From NCBI GenBank assembly GCA_947173895.1, contig CAMWGU010000004.1, positions 1 through 64,000 on the forward strand: a stretch of 64,000 nt of DNA, written 5' to 3'. The position numbers and the translations under genes are program-made. Position 1 is the first letter of the stretch; each line of letters begins with the position of its first letter. The notes under the pieces are model-generated. The model was given only the letters and a program-made list of their open reading frames with translations, did not search any database and was not told where the DNA came from. The stretch comes from an uncultured Bacteroides sp. (GTDB taxonomy: Bacteria > Bacteroidota > Bacteroidia > Bacteroidales > Bacteroidaceae). Below are positions 27,510 to 35,085 of this stretch, piece by piece.

Positions 27510-27569
27510 ATAGCAACATGGGAGGACATTATATCAACCCTAAAAGTGATACGCCCCCCATGTTGCTAT
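27510..27569. terminator. 13-bp inverted repeat between pspC-like gene and miaB
   Basis: ATAGCAACATGGG (27510-27522) pairs perfectly with CCCATGTTGCTAT (27557-27569) across a 34-base loop, between convergent genes. It ends 26 bases before the miaB stop. The loop is longer than that of a typical terminator. Confidence 0.6.
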
Positions 27570-27594
27570 GCTTATTCTACTTCTTTCTTGCTCC

Positions 27595-28968
27595 TCAACA
27601 AGATACCTCTTCCCCTTTTAAAGTAGCGGAGCTGGCCTCAGTAATGCGCACATGTACAAAATCGCCGACACGATGATTGCCACGGTCGAAGACCACCACC
27701 TTGTTCTGCTGTGTGCGGCCGAAAAGCTGCTCTTTGGAACGCTTGGAGACTCCCTCCACCAATACCTCAAACGTCTTTCCCACATCGCGGGCATTGCTTT
27801 CGGCAGAAAGCCGGTTCTGCAATTCGATAATCTCATTCAAACGACGGATCTTCACCTCTTCGGACACATCGTCAGGCAGATGCTTGGAAGCATACGTCCC
27901 GGGACGTTCGGAGTATTTGAACATAAAGGCGGAGTCGTATCCACATTCACACATCAACGACAAAGACTCCTGATGGTCTTCTTCCGTCTCCGAATGATAA
28001 CCCGAGAATATATCGGTGCTCAATCCGCAATCGGGAATGATGCGGCGGATAGCCGCCACCCGTTCCAGATACCACTCGCGCGTATATTTACGGTTCATCA
28101 GCTTCAGGATGCGCGAACTTCCGCTTTGCACCGGCAGATGGATGTGCTTGCACACGTTTGGCATATCGGCAATGACCCGCAAGGTCTCATCGCTCATGTC
28201 CTTGGGATGCGAGGTGGTGAAACGGACACGCATGCCCGGCACTGCCTCGGCCACCCTGCGGAGCAACATCGGGAAGGTGATCGCCTCGCCCGCTTTCTCG
28301 AAACGGTATGAATTGACATTCTGCCCCAGCAGGGTCACTTCCTTATAGCCCTTGGCGGAAAGGTCGAGCACCTCGTTCAGGATGCTTTCCACATCGCGGC
28401 TGCGTTCGCGCCCGCGGGTATAGGGCACAATGCAATAATGGCAGAAATTATTGCAACCGCGCATGATGGACACGAAACCGGAAATGTGGTTGCCGCAAAT
28501 GCGCGACGGAATCACCTCGCGATAGGTTTCGGTAGTAGACAGTTCCACATTGATGGCCTTCTCGCCCGCTTCCACCGAAGCAATCAGGTCGGGCAAAGCA
28601 AGATAAGCATCGGGGCCTGCCACGAGGTCCACATGATGATTCTCAATCAAATCATTCTTCACACGCTCCGCCATGCAGCCCAATACGCCGACAATCAGAT
28701 TCCGGCGCTTGTTCTTCTTCATGGAGTGGAAAAACTCCAGGCGATTCAGTATCTTCTGCTCCGCATTGTCACGAATGGAACAAGTGTTCATAAACACGGC
28801 GTCCGCCTCGTCCAGTGTATCACACACCTGATAACCTGCCATTTGCATAATGGAGGCAACCACCTCACTGTCGGCCACATTCATCTGGCATCCATAAGTC
28901 TCGATAAACAGTTTCTTGTTGTCCTGTTCAGTTGCAGATTTAAAGTCTGCTCCTGTTGTTTCTTTCAT
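27595..28968 (-). CDS. miaB: tRNA-2-methylthio-N6-dimethylallyladenosine synthase MiaB
   Basis: Radical-SAM methylthiotransferase acting on A37 of tRNAs. From the ATG at 28968 (457 residues): the N-terminal MTTase domain with IETYGCQMNVADSE and VLGCMAE (cluster cysteines), the radical-SAM motif CNNFCHYC, TTSHPKD, and a C-terminal TRAM domain. The open frame to 29193 is not conserved-looking. The first residues include ADFKSA, encoded by a near-perfect palindrome (28934-28950), so the extra N-terminal peptide may come from a small insertion. A structured leader precedes it. Confidence 0.95.
   Translation of the reverse strand: MKETTGADFKSATEQDNKKLFIETYGCQMNVADSEVVASIMQMAGYQVCDTLDEADAVFMNTCSIRDNAEQKILNRLEFFHSMKKNKRRNLIVGVLGCMAERVKNDLIENHHVDLVAGPDAYLALPDLIASVEAGEKAINVELSTTETYREVIPSRICGNHISGFVSIMRGCNNFCHYCIVPYTRGRERSRDVESILNEVLDLSAKGYKEVTLLGQNVNSYRFEKAGEAITFPMLLRRVAEAVPGMRVRFTTSHPKDMSDETLRVIADMPNVCKHIHLPVQSGSSRILKLMNRKYTREWYLERVAAIRRIIPDCGLSTDIFSGYHSETEEDHQESLSLMCECGYDSAFMFKYSERPGTYASKHLPDDVSEEVKIRRLNEIIELQNRLSAESNARDVGKTFEVLVEGVSKRSKEQLFGRTQQNKVVVFDRGNHRVGDFVHVRITEASSATLKGEEVSC
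28934..28950. repeat. Intragenic 17-base palindrome in miaB
   Basis: GCAGATTTAAAGTCTGC folds on itself (one G-U pair) and encodes the ADFKSA part of the MiaB N-terminus. Confidence 0.6.
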
Positions 28969-28991
28969 ATTTCTTTGATTTCTTTCATTCC

Positions 28992-29089
28992 GCAACCACC
29001 TGTTTTCAAAACAGTCTCTACCGCCGAGCCCCGAACAAGCTGCCAACGGAGTGAGACACATCGGCAAGGCGGCTACATCCAGTGGTTGC
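28992..29089 (-). other. Structured miaB leader candidate
   Basis: GCAACCAC (28992-28999) and GTGGTTGC (29082-29089) can close a 98-base structure. Inside are CCGCC/GGCGG pairing and a perfect CTGTTTT/AAAACAG hairpin (29000-29014). It lies between the miaB promoter box and its ATG. No known riboswitch class was recognised. Confidence 0.45.
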
Positions 29090-29118
29090 AAAAAGCATAA
29101 CCGCTGCCGATATGGCAA

Positions 29119-29126
29119 CAAAAATA
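29119..29126 (-). promoter_or_regulatory. miaB -7 promoter box
   Basis: TATTTTTG on the minus strand, 150 bases before the miaB ATG; it would transcribe the structured leader. Confidence 0.55.
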
Positions 29127-29189
29127 CGAATAAAAAATCATACTCCCGCCGCCTTGGATGGTATTTTTCGTACACCACCCTGCCCGGCA

Positions 29190-30069
29190 TCAACAGCCGG
29201 GCTTGACTACCTCATAAAAAGCGATAACCAGATTTTCGGACTGTGCATCATATTGCCGGAAGAGAGCAGGATATTCACCGGCATGATTGTTGACGCAATA
29301 ATCAATAAAGTCGGGAGAAAGCACGCCAAAGAACCGGCCTTTATACACTCCGTTGATCATGCTGATCAAAGGAATGGTGGGGGCAGCCTTGTTCTGCATC
29401 GCCTTGACGCAGCAGATTTGCTTGTCGTGGGCCAGGTCGTACAAAGCCGCCTGTATATATCCGCTTTTGCTGAAACAGAAATAAAGCAGGCTGTCGCATT
29501 CATACACATTGGATATGCCAAAGGCATAATCCGACTTTACCAGCTCCCATTCGTCAGCTCTTTCTTCTACCTTCGAGAAAGGAAGAGGATCGGGCAAATC
29601 AATGAAATAGCGCGCTTTGATGCTGTCTTTGCCCAGCTGATAGACCGTATTGTCGAAATTCCTACAATAATAGAGTGAGGCACCGTTGTCGTAAAAAGTC
29701 TGCATAGACGACGAACTGAAAATATAGTTTTCCTCGGCCTCATTGTGCAGAATATACCAGGTTGCCTTGCATGTCATAGCAGACAATCTGGTGGGCTTGG
29801 TCCCACACAAAAATCTTATCATCTACAATATGGATGTCATTGATTTGGGTGAGCAAAGGTTCGGGGGCGAGCTTCACATAAGAAGTCGCACGCAGATAGT
29901 CTTCTATGTGATTAAAGTAATCGCCTTCGGTATGGATAGGGATGGTCCACATTTGGTGGGCGACAACGAGGGGTGATTTTACATTGTAAGCATCCTCTTT
30001 TTTGTTTGTCGTAGTGCACGAGCAGGCAAGTAAGAAGATACAAAGTATAAAGAATAGTTTTTTCATCAT
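29190..30069 (-). pseudogene. Broken 6-bladed beta-propeller lipoprotein gene
   Basis: Two out-of-frame pieces make one propeller-lipoprotein relic. The first (30069-29740) has a lipoprotein signal (FLLACSC), then LRATSYVKLAPEPLL, INDIHIVDDKIFVWD and VCYDMQGNLVYSAQ, and stops. The second, in another frame (about 29770-29190), resumes with YDNGASLYYCRNFDNTVYQL, DYAFGISNVYECDSLLYF and ends before 29190. The two halves match the N- and C-terminal parts of the family, and the middle blades (I estimate over 100 residues) are absent. So an internal deletion with frameshift is likelier than a point slip. The relic sits next to another broken exported-protein gene. Confidence 0.75.
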
Positions 30070-30092
30070 GCCATTTATCTTTAAAAGATTTG

Positions 30093-30681
30093 CTAAACAG
30101 TATCAGTTTCTTCCAACGATTGAACCGCCTTTTCCATTTCGGGCAACCATTTTTCCCATCCCAAAGTAGAGGACGATACAAAATCTATCACATAGACATT
30201 CTTCTTGCCCTGAACGTACCATTTCTTCATTTTCATATATATATCCTTACCTGTTTCCTGATGTTTGACAGGTGCGCATTCCAGCTCCACCGTTCTATTC
30301 ACCTTCGCATTGGCAGGCTTCCTCCAACCGACAGAACGATAGAACGCTTTATCTGTAAAGAGCAAACTGTCTCTTTTTTTGTATTACCTTATAGTCCTTA
30401 CATTCCTTGAATTCTAAAACGGAAACAGAAATGCCCAGGCTCTTATCCGGACAGATTCTGGTCGTACACGTGGTTTCATATCCTGTAATGTTCCGCCTCA
30501 TCGGCTTTTTGCTGGTTTGCTCTCCTGTACAGAGTTCCCAGCCTGCCACGAAATTCCACCTATACGTATCACCCTTTATTTGCTCATAAGAAACTTTTTG
30601 ACCGCTGACATGAAGACAACACATAAGCCCGATTAAAAGAAAAACTGTATGCTTACTCAATTTGTACACTCCCTTTTTCAT
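30093..30681 (-). pseudogene. Exported hypothetical protein split by a slip in a T7/A7 run
   Basis: The first part (ATG at 30681) has a signal peptide (HTVFLLIGLMCCLHVSG) and runs to YKVIQKKRQFALYR, then stops. The second part lies in another frame. Reading one base differently in the homopolymer 30374-30380 gives KKRDSLLFTDKAFYRSVGWRK and continues to 30093 with KMKKWYVQGKKNVYVIDFVSS. Repaired, it would be about 195 residues. I do not recognise the family. The lesion could be real, a phase-variable tract, or a sequencing error. Confidence 0.65.
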
Positions 30682-30836
30682 TAATTCCACAATTGGTTCC
30701 TATTTATCTCTCTTACCGAAGAAAATGATAGACAATCATGACAGAGGTATGAATAAAATTTTGAAAAGTCCATTCCTTTAGGTAACAATATTCTTTGGAG
30801 CCTTACGAAAAGTTATTCACAGCCTGTTTATTTCTT

Positions 30837-30915
30837 AAAACTCCGGCGGTGTTTTATAGAACACCGCCGGAGTTTTATAAGACACCGCCGAAAATCATTA
30901 GAACACCGGCGGTGT
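30837..30915. repeat. Cluster of ACACCGCCGG palindromes
   Basis: A 17-bp perfect stem (30837-30853 with 30860-30876, 6-base loop) is followed by a second stem (30882-30890 with 30907-30915). All four arms share the core ACACCG(C)CGG. It lies in the 582-base noncoding gap between the decayed genes and the 31264 gene. Confidence 0.75.
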
Positions 30916-31146
30916 TTTAAGAATTAAGGCGGCCGTCAACAAGTATTCATCGAGCAACGAAGAAGTTTATGACCGCAAGACATGCGGTAAGCATGCGGCT
31001 AGCACTGCAAAGACAGCTTGATAGTTAAACAATATTAAAGGGATGAACTTTTTCCCGTATACGTCACCGATTCTCACGAATTATTTGCATTTTTGTGAAT
31101 GAAAAACATTAGATTTTTTCATAGTTAAGGTTTAGGTTAAAAATAC

Positions 31147-31178
31147 AAAGGAAGACAACTGGGAAGTTCTCTTCCTTT
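31147..31178 (+). terminator. Strong terminator with no upstream plus-strand gene
   Basis: AAAGGAAGA (31147-31155) pairs with TCTTCCTTT (31170-31178), and inside AACT-GGGA-AGTT adds four pairs. A run of Ts follows. No gene on the plus strand ends here, which implies a short noncoding transcript from the 30930-31146 region or blocking of antisense transcription. Confidence 0.6.
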
Positions 31179-31228
31179 TTTTATGCCCTTTTATGCCCTT
31201 TTATAGAGGTAGTTCAGAAATTATTTCC

Positions 31229-31236
31229 TAACTTTG
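31229..31236 (+). promoter_or_regulatory. -7 box of the small membrane protein / CoA-transferase operon
   Basis: TAACTTTG, 27 bases before the ATG at 31264. Just upstream, TTATGCCCTT is directly repeated (about 31181-31200). Confidence 0.6.
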
Positions 31237-31263
31237 AGCCATTCATTATTAAAAAAGTAACGT

Positions 31264-31611
31264 ATGGACATCATTCAAGTCATCACGCTTCTTGTAATCA
31301 TCAGTGCGGCTATCATACAACAAGCCGTAAAATCAAATCGGGAGAAAAAAAACTTTTCTCTCCCCAAGACATCTCCTGACAAATTTGAAACAGAAGAGGA
31401 ACCGTCTGTGCAAGAAACAAGTGCCCCCTCTGTAACCAATATATACAGACCACGACCTACACGCAGTTCCAACCTGCACAAACCCAAAAACACCTTGCTA
31501 CACCAGCCGACAGTTCCTCCGAAAACAGACAACTCTCCTGTACGGCTGAACACCAAAGAAGAGGCAAGACGGGCATTCATCTATTCGGAGATTTTCAACC
31601 GCAAATATTAA
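31264..31611 (+). CDS. Small membrane-anchored protein upstream of the CoA-transferase
   Basis: A 115-residue protein: an N-terminal membrane helix (about residues 4-20, IIQVITLLVIISAAIIQQAV), a long polar low-complexity linker rich in Ser, Thr and Pro, and a conserved-looking basic end, EEARRAFIYSEIFNRKY. It is probably a single-span protein with a cytoplasmic tail. It shares a promoter with the CoA-transferase gene 38 bases downstream. No function can be assigned. Confidence 0.7.
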   Translation: MDIIQVITLLVIISAAIIQQAVKSNREKKNFSLPKTSPDKFETEEEPSVQETSAPSVTNIYRPRPTRSSNLHKPKNTLLHQPTVPPKTDNSPVRLNTKEEARRAFIYSEIFNRKY

Positions 31612-31649
31612 TATTAACAATACCAACAAGAATAACACAATTGAACATC

Positions 31650-33143
31650 ATGGGATTTACTATTATTTCCGCAGCAGAAGCAGCCAGCTACATCAAGCAT
31701 GGCTACAATATCGGACTTAGTGGCTTTACTCCGGCCGGAACCCCCAAAGCCGTGACACCGGAAATTGCCAGAATAGCAGAAGAAGAACATGCCAAGGGAA
31801 ATCCGTTCCAAATAAGTATCCTGACCGGAGCCTCCACCGGAGACGCTACCGACGGGATTTTATCGAGGATAAAAGCAATCCGCTATCGTGCCCCGTATAC
31901 GACAAACCCCGACTTCCGCAAAGCTGTGAACAACGGCGAAATAGCATACAATGATATCCATCTGTCACAAATGGCACAGGAGGTGCGCTACGGATTCATG
32001 GGCAAAGTGGATGTCGCCATTCTGGAAGCATGCGAGGTTACTCCCGACGGCAAAGTATATCTGACAGCCGCAGGAGGTATCGCCCCTACCATCGCACGCC
32101 TGGCCGATAAAGTGATCATCGAGCTGAACACCGCCCATAGCAAGAACTGCATGGGGCTGCACGATGTGTACGAACCGCTTGATCCGCCCTATCGCCGCGA
32201 AATACCTATCTACAAACCAAGCGACCGCATCGGCACGCCTTACGTGCAGGTGGACCCGAAGAAAATAATCGGTGTAGTGGAAATTAACAAACCCGACGAA
32301 GCCCGCTCGTTTACAGCTCCAGATCCTGTCACCGACCGGATAGGGCAGAACGTGGCCGACTTTTTGGCCGCCGATATGAAACGAGGCATCATTCCGGCAA
32401 GCTTCCTACCTCTGCAAAGCGGAGTGGGCAACATTGCCAATGCCGTATTGGGCGCATTGGGAAGAGACAAGACCATTCCTGCTTTCGAAATGTATACCGA
32501 AGTGCTGCAGGATGCAGTGGTCGATCTGATTCGACAAGGACGAGTGAAATTTGGAAGCACCTGCTCGCTGACTGTCACCAACGAATGTCTGCAAGGCATT
32601 TACAACGACATCGACTTCTTCCGCGACAAACTGGTGATGCGGCCGTCCGAAATATCGAACAGCCCGGAAATTATCCGCCGACTGGGTGTCATCTCCATCA
32701 ACACCGCCATCGAGGCAGACATCTATGGCAACGTGAATTCTACCCATATCAGCGGCACCAAAATGATGAACGGCATCGGCGGCTCAGGCGACTTCACCCG
32801 TAATGCCTATATCTCCATCTTCACTTGTCCGTCAGTGGCCAAAGAAGGAAAAATCAGTGCCATTGTCCCCATGGTTTCTCACGAAGACCATAGTGAACAC
32901 GATGTCAACATTGTCATCACCGAACAAGGAGTGGCCGACCTGCGCGGCAAGAGTCCGATGGAGCGTGCCCGGGCCATCATAGAGAACTGCGCACATCCGG
33001 ATTACAAGAACATTCTTTGGGATTACGTAAAAATGTCTTCCAAAGGACATACTCCCCATTGCATTCCAGCCGCACTGGCCATGCACGACACTTTGGCCAA
33101 GAAAGGGGATATGCGCCTGATAGACTGGGCGGAATATAAATAA
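31650..33143 (+). CDS. Acetyl-CoA hydrolase / succinate CoA-transferase family enzyme
   Basis: Class I CoA-transferase of the acetyl-CoA hydrolase/SCACT group (497 residues). It probably moves CoA between acetate, succinate or propionate in the mixed-acid metabolism of Bacteroidales. The likely catalytic Glu is in EMYTEVLQD (residue 284); the CoA-binding glycine loop is MNGIGGSGDFTRN; the C-terminal block VVITEQGVADLRGKSPMERA is complete. I chose the ATG at 31650 (MGFTIISAAEA) over a TTG at 31641. A perfect terminator follows. Confidence 0.9.
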   Translation: MGFTIISAAEAASYIKHGYNIGLSGFTPAGTPKAVTPEIARIAEEEHAKGNPFQISILTGASTGDATDGILSRIKAIRYRAPYTTNPDFRKAVNNGEIAYNDIHLSQMAQEVRYGFMGKVDVAILEACEVTPDGKVYLTAAGGIAPTIARLADKVIIELNTAHSKNCMGLHDVYEPLDPPYRREIPIYKPSDRIGTPYVQVDPKKIIGVVEINKPDEARSFTAPDPVTDRIGQNVADFLAADMKRGIIPASFLPLQSGVGNIANAVLGALGRDKTIPAFEMYTEVLQDAVVDLIRQGRVKFGSTCSLTVTNECLQGIYNDIDFFRDKLVMRPSEISNSPEIIRRLGVISINTAIEADIYGNVNSTHISGTKMMNGIGGSGDFTRNAYISIFTCPSVAKEGKISAIVPMVSHEDHSEHDVNIVITEQGVADLRGKSPMERARAIIENCAHPDYKNILWDYVKMSSKGHTPHCIPAALAMHDTLAKKGDMRLIDWAEYK

Positions 33144-33161
33144 CCGTTTTCCCGGATATAT

Positions 33162-33216
33162 AAAACGACACATCTCCCGGCAGGATACATACATCAGCCG
33201 GGAGATGTGTCGTTTT
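33162..33216. terminator. 20-bp perfect bidirectional terminator
   Basis: 33162-33181 pairs with 33197-33216 (core ACGACACATCTCCCGGC), with flanking A and T runs and a 15-base loop. It separates the convergent CoA-transferase and ABC-F genes. Confidence 0.92.
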
Positions 33217-33229
33217 TAGCCAAGAGATA

Positions 33230-34822
33230 TCAGCCCAATTCCAGCTGCTTATCCACTTCTATCTGACGTACGAAATAGCTGTCATGGCTCACTACCAACA
33301 AAGTGCCCTGATAGGCTTTCAGCGTTTCGGTCAGTATTTCCATATTCCGAATATCAATATTGTTAGTCGGCTCGTCCAGAATGAAAATATCGGGAGTCTG
33401 CGCACCTACCATAAGACAGCAAAGAGAAAGCTTCATCTTCTCGCCTCCGCTCAGGCAGCCGCACCGCTTGTTCCATGTGGAAACCGGAAACAGAAAACGA
33501 TTGAGAATCGTTTTCAATTCATTGTCATACAGTTTGCTATTGAATCGCGAAAGCTGATCTAATACCGACAGTTCATCACAGATAATGGAATATTCCTGAT
33601 CCAGATAAACATAAGTCAATTCCTTATCCCGCATCAACGATCCCTGAATGGGAGAGAGGCTTCCGGTTATCAGCCGTAGCAAAGTAGTCTTGCCACTGCC
33701 GTTGCCTCCCTTCAAATGAATGCGATCGCCACTGCGGATGACAAACTCAAGAGGAGAGGCCCACAAAGGTTTTTCTGCATATGAATAGTTAAGTCCCGAA
33801 GCCACAATCAGCGTTTTGCCGGCATGCAGAGACGAAGCCATGAAATCCATCTTCATCGCCCGCAGAGAGGGCAGGGTCTTACGCAGTTCAGACGCCTCTT
33901 CTGATAACTGGCGAATCCTGTCGGCATGAACACTGCCCAAACGGACACTACTTTTCTCTGCTTTGTCCTGCAACGTATCCATGGCCATTTTCCCTATCCC
34001 TTTCTTTATATTCTGCTTTTTACCCCTCACATCACGTTTCTGCTGACGTTCCATCACCTCGCGTGCCTGTTTCCGAGCTTTTTGCAACTGCTTTTCGCTT
34101 TCTCCCAACCGAGTCTGCAAAGCCTCCACCGCCAGTTTCTTCTGTTCGTTATAAAAATCATAATTCCCGGCATAATACACAACTCCGCCAGCAGTCAGCT
34201 CATAAGTGGAAGTAAGCAGATTGAGCAATGTGCGGTCATGACCAACCACAAGCACTCCCGCCGTCGTATCGGTTATGAAACGATAAAGTCTCATCCGGCT
34301 TTCATCGTCCAGATGATTGGTGGGTTCATCCATCAAAATAAAAGTAGGAGCATGCAAGGTAATCCCCGCTAGGAAAACTTTGGTTTTCTCACCACCGCTC
34401 AACAGATGCATCGGATGGGAGAGGGGTATCCCCGACACACCCCATTCATGCAGAGCGGCAACCGCTTTCTCTTCTATTTCCCAGTCATCCGCCAAAGCCG
34501 TAAAATGCTCTGCAGCGACATCTCCCTGCAAAATGGCATGAAGGGCACACAATTTACCTTCTATCCCTAATGCTCCGGCCACCGTCAGACGATTGAACTG
34601 ACCGAAATGCTGCGGAATATAATAGGGCGTATCCGAACAGGCTATCTGTCCTTCGGACGGTAACAATTCTTTGGTTATCAATCGGATTAAGGTTGATTTC
34701 CCAGAGCCGTTATTTCCGATAAGAGCCACTTTTTCACCTTGACTCACTGTAAAACTCACGTTGCTGAAAAGTACGTCTTTATCCGGATGCATGTAAGTAA
34801 CGGACTGTACATGTATACTCAT
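33230..34822 (-). CDS. ABC-F family ribosome-associated ATPase
   Basis: A 530-residue soluble protein with two ABC ATPase domains and no membrane segments. Domain 1 has Walker A GNNGSGKST (about residues 36-44), signature LSGGEKTK and DEPTNHLDD; domain 2 has GGNGSGKTT, LSGGEKMK and DEPTNNIDI. The linker between (about 225-320) is highly charged, like the ABC-F interdomain linker that reaches the ribosome. Members include translation factors and antibiotic-target protectors; this one cannot be placed. I chose the ATG at 34822 over a TTG at 34837. The leader from its promoter box is about 180 bases and holds a very short uORF (ATG AGA ATC TAA). Confidence 0.88.
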   Translation of the reverse strand: MSIHVQSVTYMHPDKDVLFSNVSFTVSQGEKVALIGNNGSGKSTLIRLITKELLPSEGQIACSDTPYYIPQHFGQFNRLTVAGALGIEGKLCALHAILQGDVAAEHFTALADDWEIEEKAVAALHEWGVSGIPLSHPMHLLSGGEKTKVFLAGITLHAPTFILMDEPTNHLDDESRMRLYRFITDTTAGVLVVGHDRTLLNLLTSTYELTAGGVVYYAGNYDFYNEQKKLAVEALQTRLGESEKQLQKARKQAREVMERQQKRDVRGKKQNIKKGIGKMAMDTLQDKAEKSSVRLGSVHADRIRQLSEEASELRKTLPSLRAMKMDFMASSLHAGKTLIVASGLNYSYAEKPLWASPLEFVIRSGDRIHLKGGNGSGKTTLLRLITGSLSPIQGSLMRDKELTYVYLDQEYSIICDELSVLDQLSRFNSKLYDNELKTILNRFLFPVSTWNKRCGCLSGGEKMKLSLCCLMVGAQTPDIFILDEPTNNIDIRNMEILTETLKAYQGTLLVVSHDSYFVRQIEVDKQLELG

Positions 34823-35001
34823 AGTTGTTTCTGACAATAAAAAAATAAATACTGAAAAGTTGCAGTTGGATTAAGAAGACAACTATCACACAACAAACGA
34901 AATCACTTCGCTGGTTGCTCCAACACGAAAAATGAATAGTTGCAGATAGAAAATGAATGATACTTTTAGATTCTCATCGGAGTATTTTAAAATTTGCACG
35001 G

Positions 35002-35009
35002 CAAAGATA
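35002..35009 (-). promoter_or_regulatory. -7 box of the ABC-F gene
   Basis: TATCTTTG on the minus strand, about 180 bases before the ABC-F ATG. Confidence 0.6.
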
Positions 35010-35032
35010 TGCAATTTGTGGCATATAAAAAA

Positions 35033-35068
35033 ATATTCCCCAATCTAAATAAACAGACCGGGGAATAT
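35033..35068 (-). terminator. Sulfatase terminator
   Basis: ATATTCCCC (35033-35041) pairs perfectly with GGGGAATAT (35060-35068), followed on the minus strand by a T-rich run. It lies 17 bases after the sulfatase stop. Confidence 0.8.
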
Positions 35069-35085
35069 CAGATGAAAAAGCCGTT

